The notes: generated from the sequence alone by a model not told the origin. A DNA stretch of 64,000 nucleotides from RAM1 sp041905405 (GCA_041905405.1 JAYRLC010000020.1:1-64000), one strand, 5' to 3'; positions 15,739-25,764 are shown, counted from the stretch's first letter. Numbers and translations: made by a program.

Positions 15739-18726
15739 ATGAAGCGCATGCTGATCAATGCCACGCAGGCCGAGGAACGCCGGCTGGCCATCGTCGACGG
15801 ACAGAAACTCCTCGACTACGAAATCGAAATCGAAGGGCGCGAACAGCGCAAGGGCAACATCTACAAGGCGGTCGTGACCCGCGTGGAGCCGTCCCTTGAA
15901 GCCTGCTTCGTCGACTACGGCGAAGACCGCCACGGCTTCCTGCCGTTCAAGGAAATCTCCAAGCAGTATTTCCAGGGCAGCGTGCCGCCCAGCCAGGCCC
16001 GCATCAACGACGTGATCCGCGAAGGCCAGGAACTGCTGGTCCAGGTCGAAAAGGAAGAACGCGGCAACAAGGGCGCGGCCCTGACCACCTTCATCAGCCT
16101 GGCAGGCCGCTACGTGGTGCTCATGCCCAACAACCCGCGCGGCGGCGGTGTGAGCCGGCGCATCGAGGGAGACGACCGCGCCGAACTCAAGGAGGCGATG
16201 GACCAGCTGGAGTACCCCAACGGCATGTCCATCATCGCGCGCACGAACGGCATCGGCCGTGCCGCCAACGAACTCCAGTGGGACCTGAACTACCTGCTCA
16301 AGCTGTGGAACGCCATCGACGGCGCGGCCAAGGCGGGCAAGGGCGCCTTCCTGATTTACCAGGAATCCAGCCTGGTGATCCGCGCGATCCGTGACTATTT
16401 CAACCACGACATCGGCGACATCCTGATCGACACCGACGACATCTACGAACAAGCGCAGCAGTTCATCGCCCACGTGATGCCCGAGCACGCGCAACGCGTC
16501 AAGCGTTACCGTGACGACGCGCCGCTGTTCAGCCGCTTCCAGATCGAACACCAGATCGAGTCCGCCTATGCACGCACCGTGACCCTGCCCTCGGGCGGCG
16601 CCATCGTGATCGACCACACCGAGGCACTGGTGTCGGTGGACGTCAACTCGGCCCGCGCCATCAAGGGCGGCGACATCGAGGAAACCGCGACCCGCACCAA
16701 CCTGGAAGCCGCCGACGAAGTGGCCCGCCAGATGCGCCTGCGCGACCTGGGCGGGCTGATCGTGATCGACTTCATCGACATGGAAGAGTCCAGGAACCGC
16801 CGCGAGGTCGAGAACCGCCTGCGTGACGCGCTGCGCCAGGACCGCGCCCGCGTGCAGTTCGGCACGATCAGCAAGTTCGGCCTCATGGAAATGAGCCGGC
16901 AACGGTTGCGCCCTGCGCTCAGTGAAGGTGCGTCCATCCCCTGCCCGCGCTGCGGTGGCTCGGGCCACATCCGCGACACCGAATCGTCGGCGCTGCAGAT
17001 CCTGCGCATCATTCAGGAAGAGTCCATGAAGGACAACACGGCCGCCGTGCACTGCCAGGTGCCGGTGGAAGTGGCCTCGTTCCTGCTGAATGAAAAGCGC
17101 ACCGAGATCGCCAAGATCGAACTCAAGCAGCGCATCAGCGTGCTGCTGGTGCCCAACAAGACGCTGGAGACGCCGCACTACAAGCTCGAGCGCCTGAAGC
17201 ACGACGACCCGCGCCTGGACCGCATCGAGGCGAGCTTCACGCTGGCCGAGGAGATCGAGGACCCGACCACGGTGACGCGCCGCTCGCAGGAGCGCCACAA
17301 CAAGCAGGAGCCGGTCATCAAGGGCGTGCTGCCCGACGCGCCCGCACCGGTGGCCGTGCCCAAGCCGGAACCGGTCGCGGCGCCCGTGGTGGCCAAAGCA
17401 CCCGTTGCGGCGCCCGCACCCGCGCCCGCCGAAAGCGGCTTCTTCGGCTGGATCAAGAGCCTGTTTGGCACGGCGGCGCCCGCGCCCGCGCCTGCGCCGG
17501 CAGCCGCACCCGCAGCAGCCACCGGCAAGAAGGACGAACCCCGACGCGACGGCCGCGGTGGCCGCGACGGTGAACGCCGTGAAGGCCGCGGTGGCCGGGG
17601 TGGCCGCGACGGCGAACGCCGCGATGGCCGCCGTGGCGACGGCCGCAACGGCCCCCGTGACGGCGAACAGCGCCGCAATGAGCCCCGCGCCGAGGGCGCG
17701 GAAGGCGCCGCAAAACCCGAGGCCCGCACGGGCCGCGGCGAAGGCGGCGAACGCCGCGATGGCCGCCGTGGCGAAGGCCGCGGTGAAGGGCGTGGCGAGC
17801 GCCGCGACAACGGCCGCGACGGCGCCCGTGAAGCCGACGCACGGCAGCAGGCCGAAGGCGCGCAGGCGTCCCTGCCCGGCACGGAAGCACCCGCTGGCAC
17901 CGACAACCGCCAGGATGCAGAACGCGCCCCGCGCCAGGGCGGTGAACGCCGTGAACGCGGCGAACGCGGTGAGCGTGGCGAAGGCCGCCGCGACCGCGGT
18001 GAGCGCCGTGAACGCGGTCCCCGCAACGACGACGCAACGCCCGCTGCGGGCGCGACAGTGGCCACGGTGGCTGACCTGGGCACACCGCAGGCCGCAGCCG
18101 CGGCCGACGCCGTGCTGGAATCCCACGCCCACCAGGACGTCCCGCAGGACGGCCAGGGCACGGCCGAAGGCCAGGGTGGCGAAGGCCGCCGCGACCGCCG
18201 CTCGCGTGACCGCTACGGTCGGGACGGCCGGGAAGGCCGCCGCGAGCGTGGCGACCAGCCGCGTCCTTCGCGCGAAGCCGAGGCCCGCTACGACGAACCG
18301 GCGCAGCCCTCGATGTTCGACGCTTTCCGTGCACCCGCGGCACCGGCGCAAGCCGCCGCAGCGCCTGTGGAGCAGACGGCACCTGCCATCGCGTCGCAGA
18401 TGCCGGTCGCCAAGCCCGTGGCAGCGCCTGCCCCTGCCGCTACCGCTGCGACCCCGACCTCCCGGGCCCTGCCCCGCGTGCAGCCGTTCGAGCTGCCGGT
18501 CAGCCAGTTGGTCCAGATGGCCGAAGGCTCCGGCCTGCAGTGGGTCAACTCCGACGCACAGCGCGTAGCCACCGTGCAGGCGGCAATTGCCGCCGAGCCC
18601 AAGCCGGTGCATGTGCCGCGCGAGCGGCCCCCGGTGGTCGTGGTCGATGAAGGCCCGCTGGTGCTGGTGGAAACGCGCCGTGACCTGCGCGAGATGAACC
18701 TGCCGTTCGAGCAGAACGCGTCCTGA
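15739..18726 (+). CDS. rne: Ribonuclease E
   Basis: A protein of 995 residues, the endoribonuclease that initiates mRNA decay and rRNA/tRNA processing. The S1 domain spans about 37-120. The catalytic aspartates Asp301 (VSVDVNSA) and Asp344 (VIDFIDM) and the Zn-link Cys402/Cys405 (CPRCGGSGH) match the E. coli enzyme. After about residue 530 the protein is disordered, with a Pro/Ala segment, a patch GFFGWIKSLFG that may be amphipathic membrane-binding helix, and about 270 residues rich in Arg, Gly, Glu and Asp that should bind RNA or degradosome partners. A conserved-looking tail (PFELPVSQLVQMA and later) ends the protein. A strong terminator follows. Confidence 0.96.
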   Translation: MKRMLINATQAEERRLAIVDGQKLLDYEIEIEGREQRKGNIYKAVVTRVEPSLEACFVDYGEDRHGFLPFKEISKQYFQGSVPPSQARINDVIREGQELLVQVEKEERGNKGAALTTFISLAGRYVVLMPNNPRGGGVSRRIEGDDRAELKEAMDQLEYPNGMSIIARTNGIGRAANELQWDLNYLLKLWNAIDGAAKAGKGAFLIYQESSLVIRAIRDYFNHDIGDILIDTDDIYEQAQQFIAHVMPEHAQRVKRYRDDAPLFSRFQIEHQIESAYARTVTLPSGGAIVIDHTEALVSVDVNSARAIKGGDIEETATRTNLEAADEVARQMRLRDLGGLIVIDFIDMEESRNRREVENRLRDALRQDRARVQFGTISKFGLMEMSRQRLRPALSEGASIPCPRCGGSGHIRDTESSALQILRIIQEESMKDNTAAVHCQVPVEVASFLLNEKRTEIAKIELKQRISVLLVPNKTLETPHYKLERLKHDDPRLDRIEASFTLAEEIEDPTTVTRRSQERHNKQEPVIKGVLPDAPAPVAVPKPEPVAAPVVAKAPVAAPAPAPAESGFFGWIKSLFGTAAPAPAPAPAAAPAAATGKKDEPRRDGRGGRDGERREGRGGRGGRDGERRDGRRGDGRNGPRDGEQRRNEPRAEGAEGAAKPEARTGRGEGGERRDGRRGEGRGEGRGERRDNGRDGAREADARQQAEGAQASLPGTEAPAGTDNRQDAERAPRQGGERRERGERGERGEGRRDRGERRERGPRNDDATPAAGATVATVADLGTPQAAAAADAVLESHAHQDVPQDGQGTAEGQGGEGRRDRRSRDRYGRDGREGRRERGDQPRPSREAEARYDEPAQPSMFDAFRAPAAPAQAAAAPVEQTAPAIASQMPVAKPVAAPAPAATAATPTSRALPRVQPFELPVSQLVQMAEGSGLQWVNSDAQRVATVQAAIAAEPKPVHVPRERPPVVVVDEGPLVLVETRRDLREMNLPFEQNAS

Positions 18727-18742
18727 GACAGGACCCCGTGAC

Positions 18743-18769
18743 AAAGGGCCGCGCAAGCGGCCCTTTTTT
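18743..18769 (+). terminator. Rho-independent terminator after rne
   Basis: A perfect 10-bp stem (AAAGGGCCGC) with a GCAA tetraloop runs straight into six T residues, 17 bp after the rne stop codon. Confidence 0.93.
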
Positions 18770-18786
18770 CATGCGCGGACGCTTCT

Positions 18787-20052
18787 TCAGCCCTGCGCCG
18801 CGCGCTTCCAGGCCTGGGCCGCCGCGGCATCGTCACCGCGTTGCTCGGCCAGCACGGCCAGAGCGCGCCAGGCATTGCGGTACAGGCCTGCGTCCTGCAG
18901 GCCGAGCGCCGCCTGCGTGAGCTGCTGCTGCGCCTTGCCCCAGAGCTGGCGCTTCATGCAGGCCATGCCGGCCAGGTACTGCAACGTCGCATCGCGAGGG
19001 TTCTGCTGGTGCGCGGCTTCCAGCCGCGCCAGCCAGGCCCCGTCCAGGGTATCGAGCCCGGATTCGAGCGCACGCACGAGCTTGCCCTTCTGGCTGTCGC
19101 TGAGCGTGCGCAGCTGTTCCCACACAGGCAGCAGCCAGGCACGCGCCAGGTGCGCTTCGCCGCCCAGCATCGACAGGCGCTGCGCCGCGTGAATGGCCAG
19201 ATCCGGCATCTGCCGTTCGTCGGGCTCCAATGCGTTCCACACACGCTGCAACTGAGCCGGGTCGTGCGCGCCGTTCAGGAGGTCCACCGCCAGCCCCCGC
19301 ACGATGCTTTGGGCCGCCATGGGCGAGAAGGCCCGGTGCTTGGCCAGCAGCCGCGCAGTGTCCAGTGCGTCACCCGTCTGGCGCGCCTGGCGGGCGGCCT
19401 TGAGCTTGATGCGCAGCGCCAGCGTGCGCCGTGCCGCGCCCTGCGGCAGCTCACCCAGCCAGGTCATGGCCGCCGGGGGGTCGCGGTCGTCCAGCGCCCA
19501 CCGCGCGGCGCGCAGCAGCGCGCCTTCGTGTGTTTCCTGTACCACCGCAGGGACCGGCCGCTGCGACGCTTCATCCAGCGCCAGACGCAGGTGTTCGTCG
19601 CGCGAGCTGCGGTCCTGCAGCGCCTGCGCGCTCTCGGCGGCCAGCAGGTGGGACAGCACGCGTATCTGCGTGCCGTTGGCGGGCTTTTCGCCGCTGCCGG
19701 ACAACGCCCGCTCCTGGGCCAGCGCCGATTGCGCGGACTTGCGTGAACGCAGGAAGCGCCCGGCCACCAGTTGCGACATGGCATCCAGCACGGCGGCGTA
19801 CATGGCCCGCTCCTTCTGCTGGTTACGCCAGCGCAGGGCCTGGCGCGGCAGGTCGAACAGCGCCGCCAGGGCCCGCAGCGCCGCGTGCAGGAACACGAAG
19901 GCCGCCGCCAGAACCAGCAGCACCAGGTTGAGCGACAGGTCCACCCGGTAGGGCGGCCAGAAGAGCGTCACCGTGCCCTGGTTGTTGCCCGCGAACAGGG
20001 CCACCGCCACGGCCACGCCGAACAGGGCCAGCAACCACAACGCCGCGCGCAT
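18787..20052 (-). CDS. hemY: HemY, membrane TPR protein of the heme operon
   Basis: A protein of 421 residues with two N-terminal transmembrane segments (about 4-23 and 40-62) and a TPR-rich cytoplasmic or periplasmic region (about 85-420). It matches HemY of proteobacteria, encoded at the end of the hemCDXY operon. Its exact role in tetrapyrrole synthesis is not settled; it is not the protoporphyrinogen oxidase of the same name in Gram-positive bacteria. It starts 12 bp after hemX. Confidence 0.88.
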   Translation of the reverse strand: MRAALWLLALFGVAVAVALFAGNNQGTVTLFWPPYRVDLSLNLVLLVLAAAFVFLHAALRALAALFDLPRQALRWRNQQKERAMYAAVLDAMSQLVAGRFLRSRKSAQSALAQERALSGSGEKPANGTQIRVLSHLLAAESAQALQDRSSRDEHLRLALDEASQRPVPAVVQETHEGALLRAARWALDDRDPPAAMTWLGELPQGAARRTLALRIKLKAARQARQTGDALDTARLLAKHRAFSPMAAQSIVRGLAVDLLNGAHDPAQLQRVWNALEPDERQMPDLAIHAAQRLSMLGGEAHLARAWLLPVWEQLRTLSDSQKGKLVRALESGLDTLDGAWLARLEAAHQQNPRDATLQYLAGMACMKRQLWGKAQQQLTQAALGLQDAGLYRNAWRALAVLAEQRGDDAAAAQAWKRAAQG

Positions 20053-20064
20053 GGCCGCCCCGCC

Positions 20065-21150
20065 CTACCGGCCAGCGCCGGCGGTTGCCAGCGCGGCCAG
20101 TGTGTCGTCGATGCGCGGCAGCTCCACCGCGCGGGCTTGTGCCTGCACCTGCTGCAGCAGTCCGGCCGCTGCCTGGGTGCGCCGGGCCGACGGGTCGAAA
20201 TACCGGTTCAGCGTGGCGGACGCCGCGGCCAGGTCCGCGCGGGCCGATTCGGTCTGCCGCGCCAGCAACCCCAGCCGGGCATTCAGCAGCTTGAGCTTGA
20301 AGTTCTCGCGCACGAAGAACGCCTGCTCCGGCGACATGAGAACGGCTTCGGGGTTCTCTATGCGGCTCACGCGCACGAGCGCGCGGGCCTCTTCGCGCAG
20401 CACCGACAGGCCCCGCTGCCACCACAGTGGCTGCGGTTCACTGGCGGCCGCCTTGCGCACCGGTGCGCCAGCCACCGGCACCGCGTTGGCCACGGGCAGG
20501 TCGTCCGCCTGACGCACCAGGTCGTCCAGCCGGGCCAGCAGGCCGGGTATGTCGGTGACATTGCCGGCCTTGATGCGGTCAATGTCGCGCGTGATGGCGG
20601 TGCGCACGCGGGCCAGCCGCGGCTGCGCCGCGCGGGCCATGCGCTGGTCGGCCGTGCGCAGCGCCGCCAGCAGCGGCTCCACGCTGCCCGTGAGCTGTGC
20701 CTGCTGCTGGGCCAGCCGCACGGCGGATTCGATGTCCACCACGAGGTTCTCGTCACGCGTGCGTGACAGGCTCTGCATGAGCTCCTCGAGCTGGCTGCGC
20801 TGCAGCGCGACTTCGCTCACGCGCGTGTCGGTCACGGCCTGGCGGGCCGCCGTTTCGCGGGCCAGGTCCTGGGCCTGGCGCGCCAGCGCGCGCGCTTCGA
20901 CCGACTGCGTGCCCGCATCGGCGCTCTGACGCGCCAGGTGTTCCTGGATGGTGGTCAGCTTCTGCCACAGCAGGGCGCTGCTGACGAGACCCGCCGCGGC
21001 CACGGCCGCCACCGCGAACAGCATGGGCCGTGTTGCCACCGCGGCATCGCGCACGGGCTCGGCCGCGGGTTCGCGGGATTCAGGGACGGAAGCGGAAAGA
21101 TTGGCCCCGGACGGGCTGCCCGCAGGGGTGTCGGGCTCGGTGGCGCTCAT
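20065..21150 (-). CDS. hemX: HemX, membrane-anchored heme-operon protein
   Basis: About 361 residues. A cytoplasmic N-terminal segment is followed by one transmembrane helix (MLFAVAAVAAAGLVSSALLW, about 44-63) and a long coiled-coil and helical domain. Proteins of this family are often annotated as uroporphyrinogen-III C-methyltransferase, but no SAM-binding methylase motif is visible here. The ATG at 21150 overlaps the hemD stop codon (ATGA), which decides the start against upstream in-frame codons. Confidence 0.85.
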   Translation of the reverse strand: MSATEPDTPAGSPSGANLSASVPESREPAAEPVRDAAVATRPMLFAVAAVAAAGLVSSALLWQKLTTIQEHLARQSADAGTQSVEARALARQAQDLARETAARQAVTDTRVSEVALQRSQLEELMQSLSRTRDENLVVDIESAVRLAQQQAQLTGSVEPLLAALRTADQRMARAAQPRLARVRTAITRDIDRIKAGNVTDIPGLLARLDDLVRQADDLPVANAVPVAGAPVRKAAASEPQPLWWQRGLSVLREEARALVRVSRIENPEAVLMSPEQAFFVRENFKLKLLNARLGLLARQTESARADLAAASATLNRYFDPSARRTQAAAGLLQQVQAQARAVELPRIDDTLAALATAGAGR

Positions 21151-21890
21151 GCAAACGATTCTATCGACGCCACCACTTCCTCGAGGGCGGGCCGTGACTC
21201 GCAAACAACAGCGAATCCCGCGTCGCGCGCGGTCTGGGCAATGCGCGGGTGCGTGGCCAGCGCACGCGCCCGGGCCCACGATTGGCCCGGCAGCATCTGC
21301 TGCAGGTTGCCAATGGCCTCGGAGCTGCTGAACAGCCAGACCGTGCCGTCCGCCGCGGCCTGCCGTGCGAGCGCGCGCAGCGCTTCGTCCGCAGGCGGCG
21401 GGCGCCGCTCGTAGACCGCCAGAAATTCCACCTCGCCGCCGGCGCCCATGATCTGGCGGGCGAGCCAGTCGCGGCCGTCACCGCGTTCCTGCGCGCCGCG
21501 ACCCCGCACGACCAGCACACGAACACCGGGCCGCACCTGAGCATTCACGGTCTGCCAGAGCGCTTCGGAGTCGAACTGGGCGGCCTCATCGCCCGGCGTG
21601 TCGATCCGCGTCAAGGCCACGCCGGCCGCCACCAGCGCATCACGCGTGCCGGGACCAGGGGCCCAGGCGCGGGGCGTGAACGGCTCCCGCAGGCTTTTGA
21701 AGAAATGCGTCACGGCATTGCCGCTGACGAACATCACGGCGCCATAGTGCGCCAGCGGCCGCGGCGGGTTCACGGGCCCGGTGGATGCGATGTCGATCAG
21801 CGGCAGCGCCGCAGCGTCAATGCCGCGTGCGCGCAGTGCGTCCACCCAGCGCCGCGCGTCGTGCAGCGGGCGGGTGACCAGCACGCGCAT
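21147..21890 (-). CDS. hemD: Uroporphyrinogen-III synthase HemD
   Basis: A protein of 247 residues starting MRVLVTRPLHDARRWVDAL, with the two-lobed HemD fold. It closes hydroxymethylbilane with inversion of ring D to make uroporphyrinogen III. HemD proteins vary greatly in sequence; the call rests on the N-terminal motif, the length and the position between hemC (8 bp upstream) and hemX (4-bp overlap). The ring-binding segment TVWLFSSSEAIGNL near 195-208 is also typical. Confidence 0.92.
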   Translation of the reverse strand: MRVLVTRPLHDARRWVDALRARGIDAAALPLIDIASTGPVNPPRPLAHYGAVMFVSGNAVTHFFKSLREPFTPRAWAPGPGTRDALVAAGVALTRIDTPGDEAAQFDSEALWQTVNAQVRPGVRVLVVRGRGAQERGDGRDWLARQIMGAGGEVEFLAVYERRPPPADEALRALARQAAADGTVWLFSSSEAIGNLQQMLPGQSWARARALATHPRIAQTARDAGFAVVCESRPALEEVVASIESFA

Positions 21891-21898
21891 GGGCTGCG

Positions 21899-22801
21899 TC
21901 AGCGGGCGCCCGCGGCGCGCAGGCGCTGGGCCACGCCATCGCCCAGCGCCGCCGCGGCGTCCAGGTCGGCCACCGCGCCGGCGCTGCGGGCGCGCACCAG
22001 CGGCGCGGCACCGTCCGGGTCGCCCCAGGCGGCATTGAGTTGCAGGTATTCGCCGTCAAACGTCGCGTGGGCGGCCAGCGGCATGGAACAGCTGCCGCCC
22101 ATGGCGCGGCTGACCGCGCGCTCGGCCGCGACGGCCAGCCAGGTGGTCTGATGCGACAGCGGCGCCAGGGCTTCGGCCAGGTCGGCGCGGTCCGCACGGA
22201 TCTCGATGCCCAGGGCGCCCTGCCCGGCCGCCGGCAGCATGTCGGCCGGCTCGAACGCGGTGCGGATGCGCTCGCCCAGGCCCAGACGCTTCAGGCCCGC
22301 GGCGGCCAGCACGATGGCGTCGTACTGCCCTTCGTCCAGCTTGCGCAGGCGCGTGTCCAGGTTGCCGCGCAGCGGCTCGATCTTCAGGTCGGGGCGCAGG
22401 CTGCGCAGCAGCACCACGCGGCGCAGGCTGGACGTGCCCACCACCGCGCCCTGCGGCAGTTCGGCCAGGGACGCGTAGCGCGGGGACACCAGCGCGTCGC
22501 GTGGGTCCTCGCGCTCCATCACGCAGGCCAGCGCAAAGCCGTCGGGCAGTTCCATCGGCACGTCCTTGAGCGAGTGAACGGCGATATCGGCGCGGCCCTC
22601 TTCGAGCGCGACTTCCAGTTCCTTGACGAACAACCCCTTGCCGCCGACCTTGCTGAGCGAACGGTCCAGGATCTGGTCGCCCTTGGTCGTCATGCCCAGC
22701 AGCGTCACCGTGTGACCGCGTTGCGTGAGCAGCGCCTTCACGTGCTCTGCCTGCCACAACGCCAGCCGGCTTTCGCGGGTGGCGATCACTATCTTGCTCA
22801 A
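21899..22801 (-). CDS. hemC: Porphobilinogen deaminase HemC
   Basis: A hydroxymethylbilane synthase of 300 residues that polymerises four porphobilinogens. The N-terminal IATRESRLALWQAEHV, the SLKDVPMELPDGF segment, the SSLRRVVLLRSLRPDL segment and the dipyrromethane cofactor Cys in MGGSCSMPLAAHA (about residue 242) are present. It heads the hemCDXY operon and is divergent from ppc across a short gap. Confidence 0.97.
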   Translation of the reverse strand: MSKIVIATRESRLALWQAEHVKALLTQRGHTVTLLGMTTKGDQILDRSLSKVGGKGLFVKELEVALEEGRADIAVHSLKDVPMELPDGFALACVMEREDPRDALVSPRYASLAELPQGAVVGTSSLRRVVLLRSLRPDLKIEPLRGNLDTRLRKLDEGQYDAIVLAAAGLKRLGLGERIRTAFEPADMLPAAGQGALGIEIRADRADLAEALAPLSHQTTWLAVAAERAVSRAMGGSCSMPLAAHATFDGEYLQLNAAWGDPDGAAPLVRARSAGAVADLDAAAALGDGVAQRLRAAGAR

Positions 22802-22887
22802 AATCGTAACCTGCCTGTAATGCTTTGGGGGGAGTCGATGCTAGCATGCGCGCTGCCGAAAATTTAAGCATTGCGAGGACGGGCTCC

Positions 22888-25698
22888 GTGGACAAAACCA
22901 GCAAAGACACACCATCGCGACGGGCCAGGGACAACGAGCGTCCCCTGGTGGAAGACATCCGCCTGCTCGGCCGCATCCTGGGCGACGTGATCCGCGAACA
23001 GGAAGGCGTGGACGCCTACGAGCTGGTCGAACAGATCCGCAAACTGTCGGTCGCGTTCCGCCGCGACGCCGACCAGGACGCCGACCGCGCGCTCAAGAAG
23101 CTGCTCAAGGGCCTGTCGGGCGACCAGGCCGTGAGCGTGATCCGCGCGTTCACTTACTTCAGCCACCTGGCCAACCTGGCCGAGGACCGCCACCACATCC
23201 GCCGGCGCATCGTGCACGAGCGCGCCGGCGACACGCAGGAAGGCAGCATCGAAGTCGCGCTGGCCCGCCTGCGCTGGGCCGGTATCGCGCCCAAGGCCAT
23301 TTCGCAGACCCTGGCGGCGGCCTATGTGTCGCCGGTGCTCACGGCCCACCCGACCGAAGTTCAGCGCAAGAGCATCCTGGACGCCGAGCGTGACATCGCC
23401 GTGCTGCTGACCCAGCGTGACGAGATCAAGGCGCGCGCCGTACCGCGCGACGCGCTGGCGCCGCGCGAGCTGGCCGCCAACGAGGCGCAGGTGCGCGCCC
23501 GCGTGCTGCAGCTGTGGCAGACACGCCTGCTGCGTTTCACCAAGCTGACCGTGGCCGACGAGATCGAAAACGCGCTGAGCTACTACGAGGCGACCTTCCT
23601 GCGCGAGATCCCGCGCATCTATGCCGATCTGGAGCGCGAGCTGGGCAGCCAGCCCGTGGCGAGCTTCCTGCGCATGGGCCAGTGGATCGGCGGCGACCGC
23701 GACGGCAACCCCAACGTCAGCGCCCAGACGCTGGAATACGCGCTGTGCCGCCAGAGCGAAGTGGCCCTGCGCCACTATTTGACCGAAGTGCACTGGCTGG
23801 GCAGCGAGCTGTCGCTGTCGGCCATGCTCGTGGGCTGCTCCCCGGCCATGCAGGCGCTGGCCGACCAGTCGCCCGACGGCAACGAACACCGCCAGGACGA
23901 GCCGTACCGCCGCGCATTGACCGGCATGTACGCGCGCCTGGCCGCCACGCTGAAGGAACTCACCGGCGGCGATGCCGCGCGCCACGCCGTCGCGCCGCAG
24001 AACCCGTACGCCAGCGCCGCCGATTTCCTGGCCGACCTGCGCACCATCCGCGAGTCGCTGCTGGCCCACCACGGCCTGCCGCTGGTGGCGCAGCGCCTGA
24101 ACCCGCTCATGCGCGCGGTGGAGGTATTCGGCTTTCACCTGACCACGGTGGACCTGCGCCAGAGCTCGGACAAGCACGAAGAAGTGATCGCCGAGTTGCT
24201 CGCCACGGCGCGCATCGAAGCGAACTACGCCAGCCTGCAGGAAAGCGCCAAGCGCGCCCTGCTCGTGCGCCTGCTCAACGACGCGCGGCCCCTGCGCGTG
24301 CTGGGCGTGCAGTACAGCGAGCACACCCGCAAGGAAATCGCGATCTTCGAGGCAGCGCGCGCCATGCGCGAACGCTACGGCGCGCAGGCGATCCGCCACT
24401 ACATCATCAGCCACACCGAAACTGTGAGCGACCTGCTGGAGGTGCTGCTGCTGCAGAAGGAAACGGGCCTCATGCGTGGCACGCTCGATGACGGCGGCGC
24501 CAACGACCTGATCGTCGTGCCCCTGTTCGAGACCATCGAAGACCTGCGCAACGCCGCGCCCATCATGCGCGAGTATTACGCGCTGCCGGGCATTGCCGCG
24601 CTGGTGCAGCGCAGCGGCGCCGAGCAGGACATCATGCTGGGCTACAGCGACAGCAACAAGGACGGCGGCATCTTCACGAGCAACTGGGAGCTGTACCGCG
24701 CCGAGATCGCGCTGGTCGAGCTGTTCGACCAGCTCGCCAACAGCCACAACATCCAGCTGCGCATGTTCCACGGCCGCGGCGGCACGGTGGGACGCGGGGG
24801 CGGCCCGAGCTACCAGGCCATCCTGGCGCAGCCGCCGGGCACGGTGCGCGGGCAGATCCGCCTGACCGAGCAGGGCGAAGTGATCGGCTCCAAGTACGCC
24901 AACCCCGAGATCGGCCGGCGTAACCTGGAAACCCTGGTCGCCGCCACGCTGGAGGCCACGCTGCTGCAGCCCACCAAGCCCGCCACGCGCGCCTACCTGG
25001 AGGCCGCGCAGGCGCTGTCCATGGCCAGCATGTCGGCGTACCGCGCGCTGGTGTACGACACCCCCGGCTTTACCGACTATTTCTTCAGCGCCACGCCGAT
25101 CCGCGAGATCGCGGAGCTGAACATCGGCTCGCGTCCCGCATCGCGCAAGGCGTCGCAGCGCATCGAGGACCTGCGCGCCATCCCCTGGGGCTTCAGCTGG
25201 GGCCAGTGCCGCCTGACGCTGCCGGGTTGGTATGGCTTTGGCACGGCGGTGGACCAGTTTCTGAACCACACGCCCGACCAGCCTCGCCGTGACGGCCTGG
25301 CGCTGCTACAGAAGATGTACCGGCAGTGGCCGTTCTTCCGCACACTGCTGTCCAACATGGACATGGTGCTGGCCAAGAGCGACATGGCGCTGGCCTCACG
25401 CTATGCAGAGCTGGTGACGGATGCCAAGCTTCGCAAGAAGATCTTCAGCGCGATCGAGGCCGAGTGGCACCTGACCGCCGAGGCGCTGTCGCTGATCACC
25501 GGCGACCGCCAGCGCCTGGCGCATAACGCGTCGCTGGCCCGCTCCATCCGCCACCGCTTCCCGTACATCGACCCGCTGCACCACCTGCAGGTGGAGCTGG
25601 TGCGGCGCTACCGCGAAGGCAAGGCGGATGAGCGCGTGCAGCGCGGCATCCATATCTCGATCAACGGGATCGCGGCGGGGTTGCGCAACACGGGATAA
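22888..25698 (+). CDS. ppc: Phosphoenolpyruvate carboxylase
   Basis: About 936 residues from a GTG that has GAGGA 8 bp upstream; an ATG at 22846 would add 14 residues. The enzyme carboxylates PEP to oxaloacetate to refill the TCA cycle. The catalytic His (LTAHPTEVQRKS, about 153), the GYSDSNKDGG segment (about 584) and the FHGRGGTVGRGGGPSYQAI glycine-rich loop are complete, and the C-terminus NGIAAGLRNTG is standard. A perfect palindrome ATGCTAGCAT (22838-22847) lies in the hemC-ppc gap. No terminator is obvious after the stop codon. Confidence 0.96.
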   Translation: MDKTSKDTPSRRARDNERPLVEDIRLLGRILGDVIREQEGVDAYELVEQIRKLSVAFRRDADQDADRALKKLLKGLSGDQAVSVIRAFTYFSHLANLAEDRHHIRRRIVHERAGDTQEGSIEVALARLRWAGIAPKAISQTLAAAYVSPVLTAHPTEVQRKSILDAERDIAVLLTQRDEIKARAVPRDALAPRELAANEAQVRARVLQLWQTRLLRFTKLTVADEIENALSYYEATFLREIPRIYADLERELGSQPVASFLRMGQWIGGDRDGNPNVSAQTLEYALCRQSEVALRHYLTEVHWLGSELSLSAMLVGCSPAMQALADQSPDGNEHRQDEPYRRALTGMYARLAATLKELTGGDAARHAVAPQNPYASAADFLADLRTIRESLLAHHGLPLVAQRLNPLMRAVEVFGFHLTTVDLRQSSDKHEEVIAELLATARIEANYASLQESAKRALLVRLLNDARPLRVLGVQYSEHTRKEIAIFEAARAMRERYGAQAIRHYIISHTETVSDLLEVLLLQKETGLMRGTLDDGGANDLIVVPLFETIEDLRNAAPIMREYYALPGIAALVQRSGAEQDIMLGYSDSNKDGGIFTSNWELYRAEIALVELFDQLANSHNIQLRMFHGRGGTVGRGGGPSYQAILAQPPGTVRGQIRLTEQGEVIGSKYANPEIGRRNLETLVAATLEATLLQPTKPATRAYLEAAQALSMASMSAYRALVYDTPGFTDYFFSATPIREIAELNIGSRPASRKASQRIEDLRAIPWGFSWGQCRLTLPGWYGFGTAVDQFLNHTPDQPRRDGLALLQKMYRQWPFFRTLLSNMDMVLAKSDMALASRYAELVTDAKLRKKIFSAIEAEWHLTAEALSLITGDRQRLAHNASLARSIRHRFPYIDPLHHLQVELVRRYREGKADERVQRGIHISINGIAAGLRNTG

Positions 25699-25700
25699 AT

Positions 25701-25745
25701 TACCTTTAGGTATCTTTTTAACGGTTTAAAATTTACCTTTAGGTA
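25701..25745 (+). promoter_or_regulatory. Twin palindromic operators before the mobile-mystery pair
   Basis: Two identical copies of TACCTTTAGGTA (25701-25712 and 25734-25745), each a TACCT/AGGTA palindrome, lie 33 bp apart, about three helical turns. The DNA around them is strongly AT-rich, and a weak -10 (CAAAAT, 25757-25762) follows. They are probable binding sites for the XRE regulator encoded just downstream. Confidence 0.7.
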
Positions 25746-25764
25746 TTTTTATTTGGCAAAATAG

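Noticed and set aside
18000..18300. Arg/Gly repeats of rne considered as a minisatellite
   Set aside because: The repeats are degenerate at the DNA level and follow the protein's disordered RNA-binding region.
15496..18756. A very long open frame antisense to rne
   Set aside because: It mirrors a GC-rich, Arg/Gly-rich coding sequence, has low-complexity Ala/Gly/Arg content, and shows no family motif. The rne frame has full catalytic motifs.
20065..21150. HemX as an active uroporphyrinogen-III methyltransferase
   Set aside because: The name is often used in annotation, but the protein has a membrane anchor and coiled coil with no SAM-binding motifs.
22838..22847. Palindrome ATGCTAGCAT between hemC and ppc as an operator
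   Set aside because: It is short, includes the alternative ppc ATG, and no second copy or regulator is nearby.
22864..25269. A long open frame antisense to ppc
   Set aside because: No motif, and complete overlap with an intact, fully conserved enzyme gene.
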